From the NCBI GenBank assembly GCA_910586585.1, contig CAJUKA010000008.1, forward strand, positions 1 to 64,000: 64,000 nucleotides of DNA, written 5' to 3'. Source of the stretch: an uncultured Lachnospiraceae bacterium (GTDB lineage Bacteria; Bacillota; Clostridia; Lachnospirales; Lachnospiraceae). Below the pieces are notes generated by a model that was given only the letters and a program-made list of their open reading frames with translations, did not search any database and was not told where the DNA came from. This document shows, one piece after another, positions 17,546-26,026 of the stretch (its first letter is position 1; each line of letters opens with the position of its first letter). The translations under genes were made by a program, and so were the position numbers.

Positions 17546-17710
17546 TTAAAACCTCCTGAGTTTTTTAGCACGCTCTGGTATCTCGTCCTGTCCCAGAAAC
17601 CACATACAGCACTGGTTTACTGACAAGGTCGCCACTGCGAGTGCCACAGCTGCAATCACTTTTAATATCCTGTCACTTACTCCATACATCAGATTTCCAT
17701 AGTTTTTCAT
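17546..17710 (-). CDS. agrD: AgrD-type cyclic autoinducing peptide precursor
   Basis: The 54-residue ORF (ATG 17710, preceded by AGGAGGTG) has the three AgrD parts: an amphipathic hydrophobic N-terminal helix (residues 14-30), a core with cysteine, and an acidic/basic tail. The core 'NQCCMWFL' followed by 'GQDEIPE' aligns position by position with the pattern I recall for clostridial AgrD (ring C-x-W-F-x, then xQxExP). I therefore predict a thiolactone ring of Cys-35 to Leu-39 (C-M-W-F-L) with an N-terminal tail of unknown length. Cys-34 could be the ring residue instead. agrB follows after 2 bp. Confidence 0.9.
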   Translation of the reverse strand: MKNYGNLMYGVSDRILKVIAAVALAVATLSVNQCCMWFLGQDEIPERAKKLRRF

Positions 17711-17740
17711 GAAAGCACCTCCTAATATTTGATTGCTTCC

Positions 17741-17768
17741 ACTTTATCATCCGATGCCAAAAAATCAA
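17741..17768 (-). promoter_or_regulatory. Promoter of agrDB
   Basis: TTGATT (17763-17768) and TAAAGT (17741-17746) on the minus strand are separated by 16 bp. The start of agrD is about 30 bp downstream of the -10 box. The weak boxes fit a promoter that needs activation. Confidence 0.55.
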
Positions 17769-17773
17769 GCGAT

Positions 17774-17805
17774 CTGTAATAAGTCTTACGTTAGCTGTAA
17801 TAAGT
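17774..17805 (-). promoter_or_regulatory. LytTR/AgrA-type operator upstream of agrD
   Basis: The half-site CTGTAATAAGT (plus-strand reading) occurs at 17774-17784 and again, perfectly, at 17795-17805, a 21-bp period. The proximal copy ends 5 bp from the -35 box. This is the normal geometry for AgrA-type activation and predicts positive feedback on the peptide genes. The block is shared with 16844-16869. Confidence 0.7.
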
Positions 17806-17816
17806 TGCACTTTTCG

Positions 17817-19112
17817 TCACTCCAGACGTTCAATTCCTGTCAGCAGAAGCTTTACCTCAAACATACTCCCCCAGTCTTTCAGAATTAAATTCCCGCCATA
17901 CTTTTCTGCTACTCTCTGAACTGCCCTGACTCCCCTGCCATGCTTTTTCCTGTCAGCTTTGGTGGTAACAAGATTCTTATTTTCTTCCCCTGTTTTACTG
18001 TTCTTTATCCAAACCAGCAGATTCCCATCCTGATACTTTGTCTCAAATTCAAGAAAGCGTTTCTCCTGCCTTACTCTGCAGCAGGCTTCAATTGCATTGT
18101 CCAGCAGATTTCCATACAACACGCCCATGTCCCCTGTTTCGATAGAAACTCTCTTTGGGATAAATGTATGTATTTTGGCATCAATATCATTTTCTTTTGC
18201 CTTGGCTGCCTTGATTTTCAGGATGGAATTTAAGACAGGATTTGCAGAATAAATGATATCCTCCGCCAAACTGATATCGTCCAGCATCTCTTTCAACGCT
18301 GCCATTATCATGCAGTTATCCCCTTCTCCTGCTGCATCATAAAGCGTTCCAATACGGTTCTTCATGTCATGCTTGATATCCTGTATCTGATCCTGATAGC
18401 GTTCCATATCCTTATAATACTCGTCCTGATAGGAAATCTCCCTCGAAACCATTTCTTCCTCATGCTGTTTTTCTGCCATATTCGTATAACTTTCTATCAT
18501 AAGAAATACCATGTAATCTGTTAAGATAATTGTAAAAATGATACACATGCACAAAATTGCGGTCCGTGCTGATAGTTGTTCCTGAACTACCTCTATCAGC
18601 AGAAAACAGCCAACCAGACTTGCAAGCGGAATCAAGACCAGCATATAGATGACCTCTCTGGGCATGGCACCAAGACGCAGTACCTTTCCCATCTTAATCC
18701 GGCAGAACACCTCTACCAAAATAGCCCTGAACAGCTCCATTGCAAACACTGTAATATAATATACTGCCCGCTCATCTGTCAGCAGCTGTATCACAGATGC
18801 CCTGTATATGATATATCCTACTGGTTCTGCAACTACGACCAGTCCCATATACATCATTACTGCGACCACTTTTGTTGATATTTTTTCCTCATACTGGCAT
18901 ATAAAGATTCCCAATATTACTGCTAAGGTGATAAGGTTCATCCAGTTTATCTCTTTTAAGTTGATGATGCTCCCAACTGCCTCACATACCAAAATCAGCA
19001 TAATAGAAATTTCCGCAGAAGTTCTTCTCTTTCCGATGAAGATCTCAAGAAAACGCCAGAAGATACACAGGTCAAATATATTGATCACCAGCCGTATTCC
19101 ATACTGTGCCAT
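17817..19112 (-). CDS. agrC: AgrC-like GHKL histidine kinase, peptide sensor
   Basis: Starting at ATG 19112 (GGAGG upstream, one base after the regulator's stop) the protein has about 431 residues. The N-terminal 205 or so residues hold about six hydrophobic segments, the usual AgrC sensor. The phosphoacceptor is His-248 in 'DIKHDMKNR'. The ATPase part shows the N-box 'NLLDNAIEAC' and glycine box 'GRGVRAVQRVAEKYGG'. It should detect the agrD peptide outside the cell and phosphorylate the neighbouring LytTR regulator. The gene ends just upstream of the agrD operator. The symbol is by analogy. Confidence 0.88.
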   Translation of the reverse strand: MAQYGIRLVINIFDLCIFWRFLEIFIGKRRTSAEISIMLILVCEAVGSIINLKEINWMNLITLAVILGIFICQYEEKISTKVVAVMMYMGLVVVAEPVGYIIYRASVIQLLTDERAVYYITVFAMELFRAILVEVFCRIKMGKVLRLGAMPREVIYMLVLIPLASLVGCFLLIEVVQEQLSARTAILCMCIIFTIILTDYMVFLMIESYTNMAEKQHEEEMVSREISYQDEYYKDMERYQDQIQDIKHDMKNRIGTLYDAAGEGDNCMIMAALKEMLDDISLAEDIIYSANPVLNSILKIKAAKAKENDIDAKIHTFIPKRVSIETGDMGVLYGNLLDNAIEACCRVRQEKRFLEFETKYQDGNLLVWIKNSKTGEENKNLVTTKADRKKHGRGVRAVQRVAEKYGGNLILKDWGSMFEVKLLLTGIERLE

Positions 19113-19113
19113 G

Positions 19114-19818
19114 TCACATTCCTCCCTGCACAAATGCCATATGCTTTTCTGCAAGGCTCTTCCTGCATCCCCTTGTCACTGCCAATTCTTGTCCATTCGA
19201 CATATGGGCTACTCCTCCCGAAACTGTTTTTACGTGCTTCAGGTTCACGATAAACGAACCATGTATCGCTGCAAACATCCTCTCGTCAAGGCATTCCCAT
19301 ATTTCTTTTGTTGTCATGTTGGTCTTATATATGGTATCTGCTGTATGGATTAGCGCCTGACGCCCCTTTTTCTCAAAATAAAGGATTTCATCAAACCTGA
19401 GACTGTACCGGCTTTTGCCGTAACCAAAAGAAAAATTCTGATTTGTCATTCCAAGATAGTTTTCTGCTTTTTCCAGAAGGAGACGAAGCCTGTCTATTGT
19501 AATTGGCTTTTCTATAAAATCGAACGTAACTACCGCAAACACATCTGGCATATATTTCGTATAGCTGGTGAGGAACACAATTAATGCTTTGGAATTTCGT
19601 TTTCGGATCTCCTGCGCCACAGCGATGCCATCCATTCCCGGCATTTCAATATCAAGAATATACAGATCTGGTTCCTGTTCCTGTTGACTATATGATGTAA
19701 GCATTTCCTCTGGATCTTGAAAAAATTCATATGCAAATGCATATTCAATAATTGCAGAGGCATATCGGCTAAATACTTCCCTCGCGTTCGGATCATCATC
19801 ACATATTGCTATTTTCAC
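19114..19818 (-). CDS. agrA: AgrA-like LytTR response regulator
   Basis: The start is GTG 19818, seven bases behind AGGAGGTGG, giving 234 residues. The receiver domain shows 'AICDDDP', phosphoacceptor Asp-56 in 'YILDIEMPGMDG', 'FLTSYTKY' and 'FIEKPI'. A LytTR DNA-binding domain fills residues 140-230, with 'YFEKKGRQALIHT' and 'FIVNLKHVKTV'. LytTR regulators bind pairs of short direct repeats about 21 bp apart, exactly what lies before agrD and before the sigma-like gene. It is followed immediately by its kinase gene, the reverse of the usual agrCA order. Confidence 0.9.
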   Translation of the reverse strand: MKIAICDDDPNAREVFSRYASAIIEYAFAYEFFQDPEEMLTSYSQQEQEPDLYILDIEMPGMDGIAVAQEIRKRNSKALIVFLTSYTKYMPDVFAVVTFDFIEKPITIDRLRLLLEKAENYLGMTNQNFSFGYGKSRYSLRFDEILYFEKKGRQALIHTADTIYKTNMTTKEIWECLDERMFAAIHGSFIVNLKHVKTVSGGVAHMSNGQELAVTRGCRKSLAEKHMAFVQGGM

Positions 19819-19890
19819 AATTCCACCTCCTAGCAAAAGGTTTTCTCATCATCCTATAAATAGTTAAATCGCATAAAAAACATGAACTGC

Positions 19891-19928
19891 TTAGAAACTG
19901 CCACACAAACTTGCATGGCAGTTTCTAA
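19891..19928 (-). terminator. Terminator at the end of the rhamnose operon
   Basis: TTAGAAACTGCCA (19891-19903) pairs perfectly with its complement at 19916-19928, a 13-bp stem, 65 bp after the stop of the lactaldehyde reductase gene. A TTTTTT stretch follows 15 nt later on the minus strand. It separates the catabolic unit from the agr regulator gene. Confidence 0.6.
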
Positions 19929-19992
19929 ACATCTTCTTTATATGAATCCTATATTTATAGTAAAAAACATACTCATTATGAACAGATAAATT

Positions 19993-21141
19993 TTATATCA
20001 ATGATTCATAAAGTTTACTGATTTCTTCTACGCTTGTCTCTCTGGGATTGCCTGGTCTGCATGCGTCATCATATGCAGACTGTGCGAGGAAAGGAATGTC
20101 CTCCTTTTTGACAATATCTTTCAGGTCTGCCGGGATACCGACATCCTGTGATAGCTTCTTTACTGCATCGACTGCCGCCTTGCGGTACTCCTCCTGAGAC
20201 ATACTATCAATGCCCTGTACGCCCATTGCCCTTGCAATTTCACGGTATTTTTCGCCTGTCGCCTCCGCATTGTATTCCATGACCGTAGGAAGAATAATCG
20301 CATTGGCGATTCCGTGCGGCGTATCATACAGTGCACCGAGGGGATGTGCCATGGAATGTACAATTCCAAGTCCGACATTGGAAAATCCCATGCCTGCCAC
20401 ATACTGTCCAAGCGCCATGTCTGCCCTACCTTCCGGCGTATTGTCAACAGCACTTCTCAAAGATCGCGCTATGATTTCAATTGCCTTTAAGTGGAACATG
20501 TCTGACATTTCCCATGCGCCAGCTGTGATGTACCCCTCGATCGCGTGCGTGAGCGCGTCCATTCCCGTTGCAGCTGTTAAACCCTTCGGCATGGTTGACA
20601 TCATTTCAGGGTCCACAAATGCCACAACCGGAATGTCTTTGGAATCAACACATACCATTTTGCGATTTTTCGCAGCATCTGTAATGACATAATTGATGGT
20701 TACTTCTGCCGCCGTTCCTGCCGTGGTCGGCACTGCGAAGATTGGCACACATTTATTCTTTGTTGGCGCTACCCCTTCAAGACTCACCACGTCCTCAAAT
20801 TCCGGATTATTGATGATAATGCCAATGGCCTTTGCCGTGTCCATGGACGATCCGCCGCCGATTGCGACCAAGTAATCAGCACCAGATTTCTTGTATGTGG
20901 CAACGCCAGTCTGCACGTTTTCAACTGTCGGATTGGGCTTTATTTCAGAATAGAGCTCGTATGCAAGTCCTTCAACCTCAAGAATGTCCAGGACTTTTTT
21001 GGTTACGCCAAATTTTACTAGATCCGGGTCTGAACATACAAACGCCTTCCGAAATCCTCTTCCTTTTGCCTCGGTCACAATTTCCTTTACTGCGCCTGCT
21101 CCGTGATACGATATCTCGTTTAACACAAATCTGTTTGCCAT
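19993..21141 (-). CDS. fucO: Lactaldehyde reductase (iron-dependent alcohol dehydrogenase, FucO-like)
   Basis: The 382-residue enzyme reduces L-lactaldehyde to L-1,2-propanediol with NADH, the fermentative end step of rhamnose use. It shows the cofactor tract 'AIGGGSSMDTAKAIG' (near residue 93), the family signature 'GMDALTHAIEGY' with Asp/His metal ligands, and 'VHSMAHPLGALYDTPHG' with the two remaining histidines. Length and motifs match FucO of the group III alcohol dehydrogenases. It is the last gene of the rhaB-rhaA-rhaD-fucO run and is followed by a terminator. Start ATG 21141 has AAAGGAG upstream. Confidence 0.93.
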   Translation of the reverse strand: MANRFVLNEISYHGAGAVKEIVTEAKGRGFRKAFVCSDPDLVKFGVTKKVLDILEVEGLAYELYSEIKPNPTVENVQTGVATYKKSGADYLVAIGGGSSMDTAKAIGIIINNPEFEDVVSLEGVAPTKNKCVPIFAVPTTAGTAAEVTINYVITDAAKNRKMVCVDSKDIPVVAFVDPEMMSTMPKGLTAATGMDALTHAIEGYITAGAWEMSDMFHLKAIEIIARSLRSAVDNTPEGRADMALGQYVAGMGFSNVGLGIVHSMAHPLGALYDTPHGIANAIILPTVMEYNAEATGEKYREIARAMGVQGIDSMSQEEYRKAAVDAVKKLSQDVGIPADLKDIVKKEDIPFLAQSAYDDACRPGNPRETSVEEISKLYESLI

Positions 21142-21224
21142 AATCTATTTCTCCTTTAAAATTATTAAATCACAACTGACTTCATAAATAGAATTTGCCA
21201 TGAACATATATTATCCTAATACTT

Positions 21225-22055
21225 TTATTTCTCATATAAAAACTTTTCAGGCAGTGTCACTTGAAAGTCCCTTGCAAGATTCCTAAAATCATCTGGTTTG
21301 ATGGTCTGGTGCTTATTAGGTTGCATTGACAACATTTTTACCAGAATTTCCGCAGATTTTTCCACGGTGTGCATCAGTCCGAAAGTCAGATCAAAATCCT
21401 CGCCTGCTGCAAACATTCCATGGTGTGCCCAAACGGCCACGTCATAATCACGCATCAGCTTACTCGTCTCCACTGCAATTTCAATTCCGCCCGGAACCAT
21501 CCATGGAACAACGCCAATTCCGCCCGGAAATACAACTGGACACTCTGTTGCCATTTCCCATAGTTCCCTTGTAAATGCCTCATCCGTCAGTGGCAGTACA
21601 AAGGTGAGCGCGATGACATTTGTAGTATGTGCATGGTAAATGACACGATATCTGCCATCCGTCAGCTCCTTCTTGACCTCATGGTTCATCAGGTGTGAAG
21701 GAAGCTCAGAAGTCGGTTTCCCGCCGTTTACCAGTCCCCACACAATACGGTAGTTTTCGCCCTTTTCATCAAGCTCAACCATGCAGATGGAATCCTCCGG
21801 CTTAATGATGACATTCCTGAAATATTTTCCGCTCCCAGTCACAAGGAAATACTCCCCCGCAAGCTTCGGCACCGTTGTTCCTATTGGCTGCCATTCTTTT
21901 GCCTCAAAATTTTCTTTTACCAACTCCATTTCCGCTGACTTTACGCGGTAAGACAAATTTCCACCGTTTCGCTCATGCCAGCCCTGACGCCATCCATCAT
22001 CCGCCATTCTGATAAATCCCTGTACAAATTCAGCATCCAAAAATTTCATATTCAT
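21225..22055 (-). CDS. rhaD: L-rhamnulose-1-phosphate aldolase
   Basis: The enzyme splits L-rhamnulose 1-phosphate into dihydroxyacetone phosphate and L-lactaldehyde. It is a class II (zinc) aldolase. 'GKPTSELPSHL' holds the catalytic Glu, 'YHAHTTNVIALT' the first two zinc histidines and 'AHHGMFAAG' the third. The 276 residues fit E. coli RhaD (about 274). The ATG at 22055 lies 12 bp after the rhaA stop; a second ATG at 22049 is better spaced from the GGGG ribosome site. The gene supplies the substrate of the FucO-like enzyme just downstream. Confidence 0.94.
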   Translation of the reverse strand: MNMKFLDAEFVQGFIRMADDGWRQGWHERNGGNLSYRVKSAEMELVKENFEAKEWQPIGTTVPKLAGEYFLVTGSGKYFRNVIIKPEDSICMVELDEKGENYRIVWGLVNGGKPTSELPSHLMNHEVKKELTDGRYRVIYHAHTTNVIALTFVLPLTDEAFTRELWEMATECPVVFPGGIGVVPWMVPGGIEIAVETSKLMRDYDVAVWAHHGMFAAGEDFDLTFGLMHTVEKSAEILVKMLSMQPNKHQTIKPDDFRNLARDFQVTLPEKFLYEK

Positions 22056-22067
22056 TAGCCCCTTTCC

Positions 22068-23324
22068 CTATCTTTTTAATAATACTTCATCTTCATATTT
22101 CTTAACGGTAGCAAACCAGCTTTGATCGGAGGACACACCGCACTCCCTGCAGTATTCCTCCCACACATCCCCGAACGGATATGTCTTGATTTCTTCCTGC
22201 ATCACCATGAGTTCCGTCATTCGGCTCTCCTCCTGCAGTTTTTTCAGTTCTGCGTTTGGTGTACAGAGCGCACCCAGCAGTGCCTTCTGCCAGCTACGAA
22301 AGCCGACTATCCACGCAGATATCCTATTGATACTTGCGTCAAAATAGTCAAGTGCCATGTACACACGGTCAAGTGCATTGTTTCTCACAATTTCCTTTGC
22401 CATCTCCCTCGTCTCGTCGTCAAGCAATACGACATGATCACTGTCCCAGCGGATTGGTCTTGTAATGTGCAACGCAATTTCAGGGAAAAAGCACAGCAAT
22501 GCCGGAATCTTGTCAGACACTACTTCTGTCGGATGATAATGCCCGTTGTCCATCAATGGCAGACAACCATTATATGTTGCTGCAAAGGTAAGCGTAAACT
22601 CCGCGCTTCCTGCTGTGAACGCCTCCACACCGATGCCAAACACTTTAGACTCCACACAGGGCTTTACAAGTTTTTTATCATACGGCTCTGATAAAATCTG
22701 CTCAATCGAATCCTTGTAGCGCAGGCGCGGTCCCATGCGATCAGCAGGAATGTCCTTGTAACCATCTCCTGTCCAGATATTCATGACACATGGCATCCCT
22801 GTCTGCTCTGCAAAATACTGGGAAATACGGATACATGCTTTTCCATGCTCTATCCAGAACCTTCTTGTCTCTTCGTCAGGACTTGACAGCGTCAGTCCGT
22901 CCTTCACTTTGTCATGTGAGAAAAAGGTCGGATTAAAGTCAATTCCCATGTTTCTTTCCTTCGCAAACGCCACCCATTTTGCAAAGTGCTTTGGCTCAAT
23001 TTTATCGCGCTCCACAAATCCGTCATCCTCAAAAATGGCATAACTTGCATGTAGGTTCAGCTTCTTTTTTCCTGGCATTAATTTTAATGCCACATCCATA
23101 TCCTGCATGAGTTCCTCTGGGGTCCTTGCCTTTCCAGGATAATTTCCCGTCGTCTGGATGCCTCCCGTTAGCGGGCCATCATGGTCAAAACCTGTCACGT
23201 CATCACCCTGCCAGCAGTGCAGTGAAACCGGAATCTCTATCATTCTTCTGATGGCCGCGTCCGTGTCAACCCCAACTGCCGCATACCTGTCTCTTGCATC
23301 TTCATACCTTTGAACCTGATTCAT
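22068..23324 (-). CDS. rhaA: L-rhamnose isomerase
   Basis: This 418-residue cytoplasmic TIM-barrel enzyme converts L-rhamnose to L-rhamnulose using Mn2+. Length and landmark stretches match RhaA: 'PVSLHCWQGDDV' near residue 34, 'LNLHASYAIFED', 'GIDFNPTFFSH', 'NIWTGDGYKD' and 'LMDNGHYHPTEVVSDK', the last holding metal-binding and catalytic His/Asp residues. It lies between the kinase gene (25 bp upstream) and the aldolase gene (12 bp downstream). Ribosome site AAGGAGG precedes ATG 23324. Confidence 0.95.
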   Translation of the reverse strand: MNQVQRYEDARDRYAAVGVDTDAAIRRMIEIPVSLHCWQGDDVTGFDHDGPLTGGIQTTGNYPGKARTPEELMQDMDVALKLMPGKKKLNLHASYAIFEDDGFVERDKIEPKHFAKWVAFAKERNMGIDFNPTFFSHDKVKDGLTLSSPDEETRRFWIEHGKACIRISQYFAEQTGMPCVMNIWTGDGYKDIPADRMGPRLRYKDSIEQILSEPYDKKLVKPCVESKVFGIGVEAFTAGSAEFTLTFAATYNGCLPLMDNGHYHPTEVVSDKIPALLCFFPEIALHITRPIRWDSDHVVLLDDETREMAKEIVRNNALDRVYMALDYFDASINRISAWIVGFRSWQKALLGALCTPNAELKKLQEESRMTELMVMQEEIKTYPFGDVWEEYCRECGVSSDQSWFATVKKYEDEVLLKR

Positions 23325-23349
23325 TTTCGTCCTCCTTATTGAAATTATT

Positions 23350-24753
23350 TTATAAATACTCTTTTATTGGAAAAGATACGTGGATACATTTTCTCGCAGC
23401 CGCCAATCCTCCTAATGTCCCATCTGCAATCATCTGTGCCGCAAGATTTCCAACTGCTGTTGCCTCCGCTGGACCTGCACAGACCTTCTTTCCAGTAGCC
23501 TTTGCAGTCAGCCTGTTGAGATAGTCCGCATTTGCCCCGCCGCCGATAATGTAAATACAGTCATAGATAATTCCAGTCATTTCCTCAATTTCTTTTGCCG
23601 CCTCTGCGTAACATGCTGCCAGACTGTTATAGATGACTGCCGCCGTTTCCGCGATTCCCTCTGGCTCTTTCTGTCCTGATTCCCTGCACGCTGCTTTCAC
23701 TTCCTCTGTCATGTTTTGTGGTGCGAGGAAACGGTCTGCATTGCAGTTCACAATGGATGAAATGCTGCATTTTGATGCCGCCTCACAGATCTCCCCAAAA
23801 CCAAGTTCCCCGCCGATTTCCTTTTTGACCGACTGTATCATCCAAAGCCCCATAATATTTTTCAGGTAGCGGAACCGGTACTGATAACCGCCTTCGTTCG
23901 TGAGGTTATGCTGCCTGCTCTGCTCGCTGCAATTCGCTTTCATAAGCTCCGTACCCATCAACGACCATGTCCCCGAACTGATGTAGATTATGGTATCACT
24001 CCTAGCAGGCACTGCCATGACTGCGGAGCCTGTATCATGTGTTGCTGGAAGCACGACCTTGCAGTTATATCCAATTTCCTGCGCAATGTCATTTTTCAAA
24101 ACACCGAGTTCTGTGCCGGGCATCTGTATCTTCTGAAAAATGAATTGTGGATATCCGAGTCTTTCTATCAGTTCCCAGTCCCAGTCATTCGTTATGGCAT
24201 TTACAAGCTGTGTCGTCGTTGCATTTGTATATTCTGCTGCGGTGTTTCCTGTCAGCAGGAAATGGAAGTAATCTGGTATCATGAGCAGTTTTTCCGCACG
24301 CTGAAGCACATCGGGATTTTTTTCCTTTAGTGCCATTAGCTGGTAGACTGTGTTAAACAATTGTTTTTGGATTCCGGTTCTACTGTACAATTCTTTCTCA
24401 TCAATCATTTCGTAAACTTTTTCATCCATATTTTTTGTGCGGTTATCGCGGTAGGCCACAGCATCTCCTATCAGCCTGTCTTCCCTGTCCAGAAGCACAA
24501 AATCAACTGCCCATGTGTCGATCCCTACTGAGACAGGGATTTTTCCAAGTTCCCTGCATTTCTTCATTCCTGTCTTGATTTCCCCAAACAGCACATCAAT
24601 ATCCCATACTTTCTGACCCTGTTTTTCAACCATACCATTTGGAAAGCGGTGAATTTCCTCAAGAACCATTTTCCCATCCTCCATATGCGACAGGATATGG
24701 CGTCCGCTCGATGCTCCGATGTCTATGGCAAGATAGTATTTTTCCATGTTCAT
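23350..24753 (-). CDS. rhaB: L-rhamnulokinase
   Basis: The FGGY-family kinase phosphorylates L-rhamnulose at C1 with ATP. It shows the N-terminal phosphate motif 'AIDIGASSGR', 'GIDTWAVDFVLLD' with the catalytic Asp region, 'ATHDTGSAV' and 'IIGGGANADYLN' of the second ATP site. I place the start at ATG 24753 (24747 is possible) because AAAGG lies just upstream; the frame extends further up without a ribosome site. It opens the rhaB-A-D-fucO run after a terminator that ends the AraC gene, so this run probably has its own promoter in 24760-24805. Confidence 0.93.
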   Translation of the reverse strand: MNMEKYYLAIDIGASSGRHILSHMEDGKMVLEEIHRFPNGMVEKQGQKVWDIDVLFGEIKTGMKKCRELGKIPVSVGIDTWAVDFVLLDREDRLIGDAVAYRDNRTKNMDEKVYEMIDEKELYSRTGIQKQLFNTVYQLMALKEKNPDVLQRAEKLLMIPDYFHFLLTGNTAAEYTNATTTQLVNAITNDWDWELIERLGYPQFIFQKIQMPGTELGVLKNDIAQEIGYNCKVVLPATHDTGSAVMAVPARSDTIIYISSGTWSLMGTELMKANCSEQSRQHNLTNEGGYQYRFRYLKNIMGLWMIQSVKKEIGGELGFGEICEAASKCSISSIVNCNADRFLAPQNMTEEVKAACRESGQKEPEGIAETAAVIYNSLAACYAEAAKEIEEMTGIIYDCIYIIGGGANADYLNRLTAKATGKKVCAGPAEATAVGNLAAQMIADGTLGGLAAARKCIHVSFPIKEYL

Positions 24754-24806
24754 CACAACCTTTCGTTTCCTGTTTGATACATTTATCATATAGAATGATA
24801 TGGCAT

Positions 24807-24842
24807 AAAAAAAGGACATCTTTTGACAGAAAAAGTGTCCTT
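24807..24842 (-). terminator. Terminator overlapping the AraC stop codon
   Basis: On the minus strand AAGGACA...TGTCCTT is followed by seven T. The stem arms are at 24836-24842 and 24812-24818, so its first bases include the stop codon of the regulator gene. It insulates the rhaBAD-fucO genes from the upstream operon. Confidence 0.75.
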
Positions 24843-25827
24843 ATTTGTCTTTTTTACTGATACGATATTTTCTCGGTGTCATACGATACTGTTTTTGAAA
24901 TATGCGGTGAAAATAGCTTGTGTTGTCATATCCCACTGCCATCCCGATATCCATAACAGACATTGCAGTATTCCGCAGAAGATATGCCGCCTGACTGAGT
25001 CTCTTTTCTTGAACAAGCTCCGTGTAACTGCGCCCTGTCCTTTTCCTGATTTCTCTGGAAAGCCAGTACATATCATAATTCAGCAGTCCGGCAAGTTTTG
25101 TCAGTTCCCCATCACGGTAATTCTCCTCAATGTAGCTGTACACATCAATAATCAGGCGTCTGCTATGGTTTTCTGTATTCGTTTCCATCTGCTCCATATG
25201 GTTCATCAGATGCAAAAATAAAAGTCCCATTGTCGCCTGATTAATACTGCGTCTGTTGGGCTGTCTGTTCCAAATAGACCATATCAGGTTTTCCAACAGA
25301 TTCTGAATCGGAAGTATCCCCGCCACCTTAAAATGCATATATGCTGCATCTTCATTTTCCCCCTTCAGACAGCCAATCACAAAATCGCGTAGCAGATTTT
25401 TTTCCTCTCCCATCATTTTCAGCACATAATCAAAAAACTCTGGCAGAATAATAAAATTAACCGCAATGTCCTCCTCCGCTGCTGGATAAATCTCCTGCTG
25501 TGATTTCTGGTTCAGAAAGAGCATTTCCTCCTCATGGAGCCATATGTCCTCACCGTCAATGATATGGTGGGTGCTGCCACAGCACATATAAATCATTTCA
25601 ACATAATTATGTGTATGTTTTGGAAAATGGACAAAGCGGGTATGCGGACGCACCTGTATCAGCTTTCCCTCGTCAAGAAGCTTTTTTGCATCAACGACAT
25701 ACCTGTCACCAATACCAGAATCTTGCAGCATGTATATATCTTTTTCAATCTCTGCTCTTCCACTTAAAATGCGCTCTTCTTCCGGCGTAATTTTTTTCAG
25801 TTCAGTATATAATTCTTTTGTTATCAA
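24841..25827 (-). CDS. AraC-family regulator of the rhamnose genes
   Basis: The 328-residue protein has an N-terminal cupin sensing domain ('HTRFVHFPKHTHNYVEMIY', typical His-rich barrel) and a C-terminal pair of AraC helix-turn-helices ('LSREIRKRTGRSYTELVQ' and 'DIGMAVGYDNTSYFHRIF'). AraC/cupin regulators such as RhaS and RhaR bind L-rhamnose and activate catabolic genes; here the position just before rhaB suggests the same. An overlapping terminator ends this gene. ATG 25827 gives the full cupin; a stretch of about 200 bp with a hairpin separates it from the giant oxidoreductase gene. Confidence 0.88.
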   Translation of the reverse strand: MITKELYTELKKITPEEERILSGRAEIEKDIYMLQDSGIGDRYVVDAKKLLDEGKLIQVRPHTRFVHFPKHTHNYVEMIYMCCGSTHHIIDGEDIWLHEEEMLFLNQKSQQEIYPAAEEDIAVNFIILPEFFDYVLKMMGEEKNLLRDFVIGCLKGENEDAAYMHFKVAGILPIQNLLENLIWSIWNRQPNRRSINQATMGLLFLHLMNHMEQMETNTENHSRRLIIDVYSYIEENYRDGELTKLAGLLNYDMYWLSREIRKRTGRSYTELVQEKRLSQAAYLLRNTAMSVMDIGMAVGYDNTSYFHRIFQKQYRMTPRKYRISKKDK

Positions 25828-25968
25828 TACGCGGACCTCTCATTTCTATACTTAAATTTCGTAATATTTTTTGTATCCAAATTTGATCCTGCCCAGTTCA
25901 TCATGCGGACAAAATTAGAAAAGCCAAAATCCTGTTAAAACATACAAGTAAATCCCTCTACGAAAGAA

Positions 25969-26005
25969 TTCATACCAGAGGACAGTTTTCCGCCTCTGGT
26001 ATGAA
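25969..26005 (-). repeat. 13-bp intercistronic stem-loop
   Basis: TTCATACCAGAGG (25969-25981) pairs perfectly with 25993-26005. On the minus strand the stem is followed by TTCTTTC, a weak T-run. It lies just past the stop of the giant oxidoreductase gene and may be a terminator or an RNA-stabilising structure. Confidence 0.55.
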
Positions 26006-26026
26006 CATACACTCTATATCATAAGA

